From the NCBI GenBank assembly GCA_050485645.1, contig JBJHBT010000004.1, forward strand, positions 1 through 64,000: a stretch of 64,000 bases of DNA, given 5' to 3'. The position numbers and the translations under genes are program-made. Position 1 is the stretch's first letter. Each line of letters opens with the position of its first letter. Under the pieces are notes generated by a model. The model searched no databases. It worked only from the letters and a program-made list of their open reading frames with translations, and was not told where the DNA came from. Source of the DNA: JBJHBP01 sp050485645 (GTDB taxonomy: Bacteria; Pseudomonadota; Gammaproteobacteria; Steroidobacterales; Rariloculaceae). Below, one piece after another: positions 1-8,158 of the stretch.

Positions 1-1
1 C

Positions 2-2347
2 CATACGCGCAACGCGACCATCACCTTCACCGACGAGGTCAAGGGTGAAGACATCATGGCCGGCATGGGTGACCGCGGGATCATGATCTCGGGCGGCACC
101 CTGAACCTGCACGGTGACCGGACCAACGCCTGGACCAGGCTGGCCAGGACAGCCGAAGCAGGCAGCACCACCATTGAAGTCCTGAATGCCGCTGAATGGC
201 GGGTGGGCGATCAGATTGTGCTCGCGTCGACGGATTTTAATCCCAGGCAGGCGGAGCGGCGCACCATTGCCGCCATCAGCGGTAACAGGATCACGCTGGA
301 TCAGCCGCTTGAATACATGCATTTCGGCGAGGTCACCTTCGACGTGGATCAGCGTGGCGAAGTCGCTTTGCTGACGCGCAATATCAGGATCCAGGCATCG
401 GCGGACGCGGAAGAGTCATACTTCGGTGGGCATATCATGGCGATGCCGACGAGCCAGATGTATGTCTCCGGCGTCGAGTTTACGCGCATGGGTCAGAACC
501 TGACGCTTGCCCGCTATCCGATCCACTGGCATCTGGTTGGCGACGCGCAGGGCCAGTACATCAGGAACTCGTCCATTCACAACACCTACAACCGCTGCAT
601 AACCGTGCATGGCACGAATTTCCTTAGCGTCGAAAACAACGTGACCTACGACACCGTCGGTCACTGCTTCTTCCTCGAAGACGGCATCGAGCACAGCAAC
701 GAGTTTGTCCGCAACTTAGGGATACAGACCAAGTGTCATATGACCCTGCCGTGCGTCCCGACCAACCTCGCCGCAGCCGGCTCGTCCCAGTTGAGAGGGA
801 ACGGCCAGGCCTCCGAGGATGTTTTGATTCCTTCCGACAACACGGTGTCGACCTTCTGGATCACCAACCCGGACAACATTTACCGGGACAACGTGGCCGC
901 GGGTTCGGACCAGATTGGCTTCTGGATGGCATTTCCGCAGCACCCGATAGGGCAGTTCGAAGGCACGGAGATCAGCCTGAATACCTGGCCGCGTCGAATG
1001 CAGATCCGCGAGTTCAGCGGCAACGTCGCCCACTCGAACTTTGATGCTTTAATGCTCGACCGCGGGCCCAATGCAGAGGGCCGATTCAATGTTGGCGGCA
1101 ACCCGCATATGGCCTATGCCGATCCCATTAACAGGACCGGTCCGCAGGAATCGTTCATCGAGGATTTCACCGCTTACAAGAATCGCAACGGCGGCATCTG
1201 GGCCCGCGGTGAGATGCACGTTTTCAGGAACCTGAAGCTGGCCGACAACGCCATTGGCTATACGCATGCATTTCCCGGCATCGAGCCCGGCGGCGGCGAC
1301 TACACCTCGAAGGTCGTGGACTCGCTGTTCGTCGGCGAAACCGCGAACATCGGCAACCCGACGACTCCGGAGGAAATCGCATACGGCCGCAGCTTGCCGT
1401 ACCCCGAAATACCGGATTTCCCGATCCGCGGCTACGAGTATTACGATTTCCTGCACTACGTCGAAAATACGACTTTCGTGAATTACGAGGACAACGACAC
1501 TCGCGAGGCCGGTGCGCTTTCCTACCTGCTGTTTACCAGCTTCCCGACCAGCGCCGATAACTCGGTGGAGGGCGTGGAGTTCATTAACGCCAAGCCGGTG
1601 CATTTCCCGGAGATAGTGCGTGAATGGGGCAACGACAATGGGGGCAGTGCTGGCTGGATGACCGCGGCGATCAAGGACATCGACGGCTCGCTCACCGGTA
1701 CTCCCAATGCCTACGTCGTGAACAACATCGGAATCTTGAGCGCTATCGAGGCCTGTGAGCTGATGCCCACCTGGAACGCTGTCGTGTGCGAGGGCGACCT
1801 TGGGCGCATGAATGTTGGTGGCGGTGGCGGTGGTGGCTTCGGCGGCTTCGGTGGCGGCGGTCCGGGCGGTGGTCCGGGCGGCGGTGGTCCCGGTGGTGGT
1901 TTCGGTGGCGGTCCGGGCGGCGGTGGCCCTGGTGGTGGCCCCGGCGGCGGCTTTGGCGGTGGTCCAGGCGGCGGCGCCGGTGGAGCTCCTGCTCAGCCGC
2001 CAGTCGTTCTCAGCCGCAACGGTGTTGAATTCGTCGCCTCCGGGCAAACCTCGGTAGTGGCCGGTACCGAGATCAAGGTGACAACCGAAAGGGAGAACCT
2101 GTCCATCAGCCTGAGTCAGCTGGACAGTGGCTCCTGGGTGATCTTCGAACTGCCGGGATTCACCACCGCTGCTTCCGGCACGGAACAGGGCAGCCTGGAT
2201 GCGCTGCGCGCGGCCAGCGACACCTCGTACTTCAGGGCCGATGATGCACTGTGGGTCAAAGTCGTTTCGGCCGGCGGTGGTGGTGGCGGCTTCGGCGGCG
2301 GCTTCGGCGGCGGTGGCGGTGCAAACAGCGTCCAGGTCAGTCGGTAA
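2..2347 (+). CDS. G8/parallel beta-helix secreted protein, copy 1 (5' end outside window)
   Basis: The reading frame is open from base 2, so the start and signal peptide lie upstream; 781 residues are visible. It matches the two paralogues at 5559 and 8159 along its length: the end of a G8 domain, then a right-handed beta-helix region with Asn/His-rich turns and the motif RYPIHWHL (codons from about base 511), a hallmark of the CEMIP/TMEM2/fibrocystin-like family. A Gly-rich linker (bases about 1813-1992) and a second Gly-rich tail (about 2272-2326) flank a C-terminal domain shared with the other two copies (starts VVLSRNG). CEMIP and TMEM2 degrade or bind hyaluronan in animals; for this bacterial relative I infer extracellular glycan binding or cleavage, with no proven substrate. 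A strong hairpin terminator follows directly. Confidence 0.85.
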   Translation, partial: HTRNATITFTDEVKGEDIMAGMGDRGIMISGGTLNLHGDRTNAWTRLARTAEAGSTTIEVLNAAEWRVGDQIVLASTDFNPRQAERRTIAAISGNRITLDQPLEYMHFGEVTFDVDQRGEVALLTRNIRIQASADAEESYFGGHIMAMPTSQMYVSGVEFTRMGQNLTLARYPIHWHLVGDAQGQYIRNSSIHNTYNRCITVHGTNFLSVENNVTYDTVGHCFFLEDGIEHSNEFVRNLGIQTKCHMTLPCVPTNLAAAGSSQLRGNGQASEDVLIPSDNTVSTFWITNPDNIYRDNVAAGSDQIGFWMAFPQHPIGQFEGTEISLNTWPRRMQIREFSGNVAHSNFDALMLDRGPNAEGRFNVGGNPHMAYADPINRTGPQESFIEDFTAYKNRNGGIWARGEMHVFRNLKLADNAIGYTHAFPGIEPGGGDYTSKVVDSLFVGETANIGNPTTPEEIAYGRSLPYPEIPDFPIRGYEYYDFLHYVENTTFVNYEDNDTREAGALSYLLFTSFPTSADNSVEGVEFINAKPVHFPEIVREWGNDNGGSAGWMTAAIKDIDGSLTGTPNAYVVNNIGILSAIEACELMPTWNAVVCEGDLGRMNVGGGGGGGFGGFGGGGPGGGPGGGGPGGGFGGGPGGGGPGGGPGGGFGGGPGGGAGGAPAQPPVVLSRNGVEFVASGQTSVVAGTEIKVTTERENLSISLSQLDSGSWVIFELPGFTTAASGTEQGSLDALRAASDTSYFRADDALWVKVVSAGGGGGGFGGGFGGGGGANSVQVSR

Positions 2348-2370
2348 ACTTCAAGCCTGCTGAATGAGTA

Positions 2371-2402
2371 AGAGGCCCCGGCGGGAAACTGCCGGGGCCT
2401 CT
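2371..2402 (+). terminator. Strong hairpin terminator after the first G8 gene
   Basis: A perfect 12-bp inverted repeat (AGAGGCCCCGGC and its complement) with an 8-nt loop begins 24 bp after the stop codon of the first G8 gene. There is no long T-run, but stem strength and position fit an intrinsic terminator. It could also serve the convergent cytochrome gene. Confidence 0.75.
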
Positions 2403-2470
2403 TGCTGTGCACGAACCAGTTTCAGATATGTTATTCCCGGCAGGGGCGTGCTACGAGGTCAACTCGCTGA

Positions 2471-2491
2471 CGAGATGCGAGATGCGAGATA
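2471..2491. repeat. 7-bp tandem repeat x3
   Basis: CGAGATG occurs three times head to tail (the last copy ends in A). It sits in the short spacer between two convergent genes and is probably replication slippage. Confidence 0.6.
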
Positions 2492-2528
2492 CAGATGGCC
2501 TGCAAGAGCGTTGCGACGGGCGGCGGCG

Positions 2529-2933
2529 TCATTCCTTCAGCGTGTACAGGTAGGCAATCACGTCAGCGCGCTGCTGCGGATCGGCCAGCACGCCTGTCAT
2601 CGGTGTGCCCGGCACCCTGACGTTCGGGTCGGCCAGAAATTCATCCAGGGTCTCGGCGTTCCAGGTCACCCCGTACCTTTTCAGGTTCTCGCTGGCGCCC
2701 AGAAGGCTCGGCGCGGTGCCGGCCTTACGCCCCACAATGCCGAAGAGACTGGGGCCCACCATGGAATTGGCGTCCTTCGTCACGCCATGACAGGCCGAGC
2801 AGCTATTGGTCCTGAACAGTTGCCTGCCGTTGGCGGCATCGCCGCTGAGGCCGCTGGTGTAAGCGGCGGACGTGGCCAGCAGTGCGGCCAGTGCGGCCAG
2901 TGCAAACAGTCGGATGGGCGGGAACTGGGACAT
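2529..2933 (-). CDS. Class I monohaem cytochrome c, periplasmic
   Basis: 134 residues. A signal peptide (hydrophobic segment about residues 9-24) is followed by a single haem-attachment site CSACH (about residues 45-49) and a C-terminal VPGTPMTG-type loop whose Met is the expected distal haem ligand. The fold order (GxxLF, CxxCH, GP.L.GI.GR, PxTxM, DVIAYL) is that of small soluble cytochromes c of the c552/c550 type. It would carry electrons in the periplasm. It is convergent with the first G8 gene and followed upstream by the SRPBCC gene on the same strand, 56 bp away. The redox partner cannot be told from context. Confidence 0.88.
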   Translation of the reverse strand: MSQFPPIRLFALAALAALLATSAAYTSGLSGDAANGRQLFRTNSCSACHGVTKDANSMVGPSLFGIVGRKAGTAPSLLGASENLKRYGVTWNAETLDEFLADPNVRVPGTPMTGVLADPQQRADVIAYLYTLKE

Positions 2934-2989
2934 GGGCGTGGGCTCTCCAGAATACGGGCCAGCCTGTTGCGACGAGCGATAGCCTGGGC

Positions 2990-3481
2990 CTAGCTCCCCT
3001 CGGCGATGCGCTTCATGTTCGCGAGCGCGGTCTCGAACATGCCGCGGCGGCGTTCGATGTCGGCGTCCTTCGCGGCCTGGTCTGGCTTGTCAGAGATGTC
3101 ATAGACAAGCGTGTAGACGATCTTCGACGTGTCGGCGCTGATCGGCTTCGCTTCCATGAAGCCGTGATAGAGGTCGTAGAACTGTCCTTCAACGGCCGGT
3201 TGCGCGTAGCCGTAGGAGAGGTCGGTCTGCGCGACGAGGATCTCCAGGATGCGGCCGCCTGCGAGCGCGCGCACGGTACCCATCCCGCCGTCTCCGGACG
3301 TGATTTCGCAGTCGATATTGACCCATTCGCCAATGTCGCAATAGCCGCCGACCGCGGCCCAGACCTCCTCGGCTGATTTCGCCACGTCGATCTCCATCTC
3401 GATCCTGACGTATTCGGGTTCGGCGAAGGCAGGGGCGGCGAATACGACGGCCCCGCCGAGGGCACAGAGGATCTTGTTCAT
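2990..3481 (-). CDS. Secreted SRPBCC-family protein
   Basis: The reading frame is open further upstream, but the ATG at 3481 gives a clean signal peptide (MNKILCALGG..., cleavage after AFA) and has a GGGAG ribosome site, so I use it: 163 residues. The mature part begins with an EMEIDV...AEEVW strand-helix pattern and a long C-terminal amphipathic helix (RRGMFETALANMKRIAEG). This is the typical layout of START/SRPBCC (polyketide cyclase-like) ligand-binding domains, which bind hydrophobic small molecules. Ligand and partner are unknown. It sits next to the cytochrome c at 2529 and may be cotranscribed with it. Confidence 0.75.
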   Translation of the reverse strand: MNKILCALGGAVVFAAPAFAEPEYVRIEMEIDVAKSAEEVWAAVGGYCDIGEWVNIDCEITSGDGGMGTVRALAGGRILEILVAQTDLSYGYAQPAVEGQFYDLYHGFMEAKPISADTSKIVYTLVYDISDKPDQAAKDADIERRRGMFETALANMKRIAEGS

Positions 3482-3852
3482 GCTGTTCTCCCGGGCAGTT
3501 GGCGCCGGCGACGGCCGGCAGCTCATGTTACGGTGCGCATGCCCTCGTTGTCGCGCCGTGGGCCGGGCGCTTCGACTCGGCAGGTCTCGATTATATCCGT
3601 TATATCCGTGCGCTGGCAGGCGTGCAGCGGCAGCGCAGGACGCCCGGAGCAACATCACGTGAGCCTTACCGCCACCATACGGCCTGTCCAGACTACAAAG
3701 AGGAGGGATTTCGGGGAGCCAGTTCTGCGGATACGGGGCTTAGCCTGCATAGCGCCCACATAGGCCCCTGGCGCTTCACGGATCCAACGGCATCAGCGTA
3801 AAGTAGGCCCCAGCGGGCAACGCTGGTGCCAACGTCAATTCGGGGGAGAATA
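3482..3852. other. Divergent intergenic region
   Basis: 371 bp between two genes that point away from each other, so it should hold promoters in both directions. I found no convincing -35/-10 pair. It contains an exact 9-bp tandem duplication (TTATATCCG, 3591-3608). A 6-bp hairpin (CCAGCG/CGCTGG, 3810-3826) lies just upstream of the ribosome site GGGGAG of the next gene. No coding potential was recognised. Confidence 0.5.
3591..3608. repeat. 9-bp tandem duplication
   Basis: TTATATCCG occurs twice in direct tandem. It is AT-rich against a GC-rich background and lies in a divergent promoter region, so it could be part of a promoter or an operator, but nothing proves that. Confidence 0.55.
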
Positions 3853-4863
3853 ATGACAAGACTCAATTTGCTCACGGCATGTGGGACGCTTCTCGTACTG
3901 TCTGGCTGGAACGCAGGATCCGCGCTGGGCGCGGAGGGCGATTGCGACCGCAGCTGCCTGGGAGACGCACTCGATCGCTATCTCGAGGCCGTTGTCGCGC
4001 AGGATCCCGGCGAGGCGCCGCTCGCCTACGGCATTCGTCAGACCGAGAACGCCATCAACGTCGCGCCCGGCCAGGGTGTCTGGCAGAGCGTGACCGGGCT
4101 CGGCGAAGTGCAGCGCCGGTATTTCGACCCGGTGACCGGTCAGGCCGGCTATTTCGGTACTGTGATGGAAGGCGAAGAGATTGCGATCGTCACGGTCCGC
4201 GTGCGCGTGGAGGCGGGTGAGATTACCGAGGCCGAGTGGTACATCGCCCGCGAAGACGACCCGGGCATGAGCGGTCCGCGTCAGCCGGGCCAGCCGCCTG
4301 CCAACCTGCACAATCCCGAGTACCTTGGCCAGAACCCGCCGCCGCAGCGTGTCGTGCCGGCAGCGGAGCGGGTCGATCGCGCCGCGCTCAGCCGCATCGT
4401 CGACAGCTACTTCGATGCCATCACCTCGCATGATGGTTCGATCGCCCTCGTGCACCCAGGCTGCGGCCGTGCCGAGAACGGCCATCCGGCACCGGGCGGC
4501 GATTTCCTTCCCCCCGCGCCGCCGCGTGGGAACCAGCCTGCGCCACAGGGGCCGCCGCTGCAGCCGGGCCAGGGCAGCCGTGACTGCGTCACGGGCCTTG
4601 AGAACTTCAATCTTGCGATGGTCGTCGCGCGTCGCACGCCGCTCATCGACGAAGAGGCGCAGATGGTGCTTGCCACCGGCGTGTTCATCCGCCGGCCGGG
4701 GTCACCCACGCCGCGAAATGTCGCAAGCTGGTGGTTCGTGATCGACGAGGCGAAGATCCGCACGACCTACACGGCAATGTTCTATCCGCCGCCGGGGCTG
4801 GCCGTGCCGAACTGGCCGCCGTACGACGGCAACTGGCCGCTGCCGGCGTCGTTCGTGCCTTGA
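3853..4863 (+). CDS. Secreted DUF8021-like protein (two related halves)
   Basis: I chose the ATG at 3853 because GGGGAG precedes it and the protein then starts with a signal peptide (MTRLNLLTACGTLLVLSGW..., ending near GAEG). 336 residues. Two helical stretches of the same kind are visible: ALDRYLEAVVAQDP (about 40) and LSRIVDSYFDAITSHDG (about 185), each followed by a strand-rich part. A TENAIN motif follows the first, as in the DUF8021 family common in fungi and soil bacteria and thought to have an NTF2-like fold. Proline/glycine-rich linkers separate the blocks. Function unknown; no catalytic motif was recognised. No operon partner on this strand. Confidence 0.7.
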   Translation: MTRLNLLTACGTLLVLSGWNAGSALGAEGDCDRSCLGDALDRYLEAVVAQDPGEAPLAYGIRQTENAINVAPGQGVWQSVTGLGEVQRRYFDPVTGQAGYFGTVMEGEEIAIVTVRVRVEAGEITEAEWYIAREDDPGMSGPRQPGQPPANLHNPEYLGQNPPPQRVVPAAERVDRAALSRIVDSYFDAITSHDGSIALVHPGCGRAENGHPAPGGDFLPPAPPRGNQPAPQGPPLQPGQGSRDCVTGLENFNLAMVVARRTPLIDEEAQMVLATGVFIRRPGSPTPRNVASWWFVIDEAKIRTTYTAMFYPPPGLAVPNWPPYDGNWPLPASFVP

Positions 4864-4898
4864 TAGCCGCCGGCCCGGATTATCACCAGCCAGGTAGC

Positions 4899-5312
4899 CT
4901 ACGGAGAAGCCTGCTCGACCATATATTCAACCGCTTCAATGACTTCCGCATCGGAGAGGTCAAGGCGTCCGCCCCGCCTTGGCATGATGCCGGTGCTGCC
5001 GGAATAGCCGTTCACCGCGTTGTCGATCAGCGTGTCCATTCCCCGCTCGATGCGCGCGGCCCATGCTTCGCTGTCGCCGAGTGCCGGTGCGCCACCAAGG
5101 CCAGGTGGGGCGTGGCAGGCAATACAGACGGCATTGTAGACCTGCCGTCCGGTCTGGGCTGCGGCCACTGCCTTGGGTGCCGGGGACGGCTCGGTCTGTG
5201 CGGCGGCCAGTTCATTCGAAGCTGCCAGCTCGACCTGCCACAGGCTCACGCCGATGAGGATTCCGGCGACTAACGTGAGTCTGCCGGGAAAGCGCTGGCC
5301 TGGGTCGCGCAC
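4899..5312 (-). CDS. Cytochrome c5-like monohaem protein, membrane-anchored or secreted
   Basis: 137 residues. An N-terminal hydrophobic segment (about 12-31) lacks an obvious cleavage site, so it may be a signal peptide or an anchor. An Ala/Pro-rich linker leads to the haem site CIACH (about residues 68-72). The C-terminal half carries GIMPRRGG and DLSDAEVIEAVEYM, where the Met is the likely axial ligand; this arrangement is typical of the cytochrome c5 family. Role: periplasmic electron carrier. It is convergent with the DUF8021-like gene and 35 bp from it. Its redox partner is not evident. Confidence 0.87.
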   Translation of the reverse strand: MRDPGQRFPGRLTLVAGILIGVSLWQVELAASNELAAAQTEPSPAPKAVAAAQTGRQVYNAVCIACHAPPGLGGAPALGDSEAWAARIERGMDTLIDNAVNGYSGSTGIMPRRGGRLDLSDAEVIEAVEYMVEQASP

Positions 5313-5472
5313 GGTGCTGCTCCTTGGCTTCGATGGGCGCGATTATAGCGAATCGCGGCCGTGTGGATGATCGAACCGGCCACCAGCCCGGTCTCTGGCA
5401 CAGTGATAAAAACTGTTGGTGATCAGTTCAGATCTCCACAGGCTTGCCTGAGACGGGCAAACGTGCGAATAA

Positions 5473-5495
5473 TCGGGCAGGGCTGAGCTGCCCGA
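5473..5495 (+). promoter_or_regulatory. Hairpin in the leader of the second G8 gene
   Basis: An 8-bp perfect stem (TCGGGCAG/CTGCCCGA) with a 7-nt loop lies 64-86 bp before the start codon at 5559. No T-run follows, so it is more likely an mRNA leader structure than a terminator. Its role is unknown. Confidence 0.4.
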
Positions 5496-5558
5496 ATACG
5501 GAAATCCGGATTAAACACGGAAATCAAGAAATTCTCAAGATAGAGGGGGTCTGGTTCG

Positions 5559-8126
5559 ATGCAGACAAGCGGCCGCTCGTTCCTTTTTTCATTGCTGGTC
5601 ACCGCATTTTTCTCCGTCGGTGTTTGCGCGAATGCGAAAGCACAGGAGCATGCTCACGGCGAGGCGCAGGAGCCAGGTTCTTCTGCGGTTGCGGTCCAGG
5701 GAGGCCGGTGGTCGGATCCATCCACCTGGTCCGGTGGAGCGGTTCCGGCGGGGGGTGACATTGTCACCATAGGCGAGGGCATGGAGATTGTTCTCGACGT
5801 CAGTCCGCCGCCGCTGCATGGCATGACCCTCAATGGCACGCTGAGCTTTGCCGACAACAGCGATCTTGAACTCACCACCGAATGGATTCTGATGCGGGGG
5901 GAGCTGCGGATCGGCAGCGAGCGCAATCCGCACACGCGCAATGCGACGATCACCCTGACCGACAATGTGCCTGGTGAAAACATTCAGGGCATGGGTGACC
6001 GCGGCATCCTGTTGGTGGGCGGCACCTTGAGCCTGTACGGCGACCGGGAAAATGCCTGGACCAAACTGGCAGAAACTGCCGAGGCCGGCAGCACCCGTAT
6101 CGAAGTGCTCGATGCCAGCGGCTGGCGAGTCGGTGACGAAATCGTTCTGGCATCGACGGATTTCGATCCCCGGCAGGCAGAGAAGCGCCACATTGCAGCG
6201 ATCAGTAGCAATACGCTGACGCTGGATCAACCGCTTCAATACATGCATTTCGGTGAAATCACCTACGGTGTCGATCAACGCGGCGAAGTCGGCCTGCTGA
6301 CGCGCAATATCACGATCCAGGCGTCCGCGGATGCCGAAGCGTCATACTTTGGCGGGCATATCATGGCGATGGCCGGCAGCCGAATGAACGTGTCCGGCGT
6401 CGAGCTGACTCGCATGGGGCAGCATCTGGAACTCGCCCGCTACCCGATCCACTGGCATCTCAACGGTGACGTGACGGGGCAATACATCAAGAACTCCGCG
6501 ATTCACGACACCTACAACCGCTGCGTGACCATTCACGGTACGGATAACCTGCGCGTCGAGAACAACGTCACCTACAACACCGTGGGGCATTGTTTCTTCA
6601 TGGAAGATGGTATCGAGCAGGGCAACCAGCTGGTCAGAAACCTGGGGATCCAGACCAAGTGTCATCCCACCCGGCCCTGTGTGCCGACCAACCTCGGAGT
6701 ACCGGGGGAATCGGGAGGAATGGAAGGCCAGCGTTCCGAGCATGTGCTGCTGCCTTCGGACAACACCGTGGCGACTTTCTGGATCACCAACCCGTCTAAT
6801 GATTACATTGACAACGTGGCCGCGGGTTCCGACGCGATAGGCTTCTGGTTCTCATTGCCGGAGCACCCGAATGGCGCGTTCCTGGGCACGGAGATCAGTC
6901 TGAACACATGGCCACGGCGCATGCCGCAAGGGGAGTTCCGGGGCAACGTCGCCCACTCGAACTTCGATGGCCTGATGTTCGACCGGAACATCAACGAGGA
7001 CAATACTTTCGGAGTCACCGGCAGCTCGCATATTGCGCGTGAAAACCCCGCCGACCCGAACAGCCCGTCAATAGAATCGGTCATCGAGGATTTCACCGCC
7101 TACAAGAACCGCAATGGCGGCATCTGGAGCCGTGGTGAGATGAAGGTATTCAGGGACCTGAAACTGGCCGACAACGCCATCGGCTTTACGCAAGCATCCG
7201 GCTCGATCGGTCGTGACCCTTTTACCTCACTGGTCGTTGACTCGCTGTTTGTGGGCGATACCGACAACATCGGTAATCCGCGCACGCCTGAGGAAATTGC
7301 TTACGGCCGCAGCCTGCCCAAGCCGGCCGTACCGGATTTCCCGATTCGTGGCTATGAGTATTACGACTTCCTGAACCTGGTCGAGGACACCACCTTTGTA
7401 AATTACGAGGACAACGATACCCGCGAGGCGGGCGCGATCTCCTACCTGCTCTATACCAGCTTCGGGATGAGCACCGAGAACTCCGTCAGGGGCGCGAAAT
7501 TCGTCAACGCCAAGCCGGTGCACTTCCCTGCGGTGGAGCGCAGGTGGGCTAACGATACCGGAAGCAATGCGGCCTACCTGACTGCGGCGATCCATGACGT
7601 GGACGGCTCGGTCGGCGGTGTCCCGAATTCCTTCATCGTCATCGACAACGGCATCGCATCCGACGAGGAAGCCTGTGAGATCAAACCCTCCTGGGGCGCT
7701 GCCGTGTGCCGGGGTGACTTCGGCCGCCTCAGCCTCGGTGGCGGTTTCGGCTTCGGCGGTAACCCTGATGCTGATCCGGTCACGCTCAGCCGTAATGGCA
7801 GGGAGTTTGAATTCCGCGGGCAAACCACGATTCGCAGTGGAGCCGAGCTTACGATCAACACAAGCATGGAATCCCTGCCCCTGTCCCTGAGTCAGATGGA
7901 CCAGGGCTCCTGGGTCATCTTTGAGTTGCCCGGATTCACCACTGCCGCGGCAGGTAAGGAACAAGGCAGCCTGGCTGCGTTGCGCAGTGCCAGTGACACC
8001 TCGTACTACAGGGATGGCGACACCCTGTGGGTCAAGCTGGTGGTTGACGAGGTAGAGAGATCTGGCGCCGCAGGCAGCCCTGGCAATTTCGGTGGTGGTG
8101 GAACCGGCATCCAGGTCAGCAGGTAG
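5559..8126 (+). CDS. G8/parallel beta-helix secreted protein, copy 2
   Basis: 855 residues. Signal peptide at 1-29 (hydrophobic core FLFSLLVTAFFSV, cleavage near AKA-Q), then a short His-rich stretch. A G8 domain follows (about 45-165; conserved WSDPSTW start and spaced glycines). Next comes a right-handed beta-helix with RYPIHWHL at about 294-301, then repeated Asn/Asp turns. The C-terminal domain (about 745-835) starts VTLSRNG and contains SWVIFELPGF and DTLWVKLVV. The first two modules match CEMIP/TMEM2/PKHD1L1, animal proteins of which CEMIP and TMEM2 act on hyaluronan; a bacterial role in extracellular polysaccharide binding or cleavage is inferred. The start is supported by a GAGGGGG site upstream. 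Copy 3 follows after 32 bp, so the two are probably cotranscribed. Confidence 0.88.
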   Translation: MQTSGRSFLFSLLVTAFFSVGVCANAKAQEHAHGEAQEPGSSAVAVQGGRWSDPSTWSGGAVPAGGDIVTIGEGMEIVLDVSPPPLHGMTLNGTLSFADNSDLELTTEWILMRGELRIGSERNPHTRNATITLTDNVPGENIQGMGDRGILLVGGTLSLYGDRENAWTKLAETAEAGSTRIEVLDASGWRVGDEIVLASTDFDPRQAEKRHIAAISSNTLTLDQPLQYMHFGEITYGVDQRGEVGLLTRNITIQASADAEASYFGGHIMAMAGSRMNVSGVELTRMGQHLELARYPIHWHLNGDVTGQYIKNSAIHDTYNRCVTIHGTDNLRVENNVTYNTVGHCFFMEDGIEQGNQLVRNLGIQTKCHPTRPCVPTNLGVPGESGGMEGQRSEHVLLPSDNTVATFWITNPSNDYIDNVAAGSDAIGFWFSLPEHPNGAFLGTEISLNTWPRRMPQGEFRGNVAHSNFDGLMFDRNINEDNTFGVTGSSHIARENPADPNSPSIESVIEDFTAYKNRNGGIWSRGEMKVFRDLKLADNAIGFTQASGSIGRDPFTSLVVDSLFVGDTDNIGNPRTPEEIAYGRSLPKPAVPDFPIRGYEYYDFLNLVEDTTFVNYEDNDTREAGAISYLLYTSFGMSTENSVRGAKFVNAKPVHFPAVERRWANDTGSNAAYLTAAIHDVDGSVGGVPNSFIVIDNGIASDEEACEIKPSWGAAVCRGDFGRLSLGGGFGFGGNPDADPVTLSRNGREFEFRGQTTIRSGAELTINTSMESLPLSLSQMDQGSWVIFELPGFTTAAAGKEQGSLAALRSASDTSYYRDGDTLWVKLVVDEVERSGAAGSPGNFGGGGTGIQVSR
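5775..6028 (+). repeat. Near-identical segment shared with copy 3 (possible gene-conversion tract, partner A)
   Basis: By eye this stretch differs from 8390-8643 at only four positions, all synonymous, while sequence on both sides diverges. It encodes the G8 core. Its partner is listed separately. Confidence 0.7.
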
Positions 8127-8158
8127 GTTCGAAAGCTCGACTTCAGGGGGGCAGCTCC

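Noticed and set aside
1813..1992. Gly-rich repeat block as a CRISPR or minisatellite locus
   Set aside because: It stays in frame within the G8 gene and encodes a Gly-rich linker; no spacer/repeat pattern.
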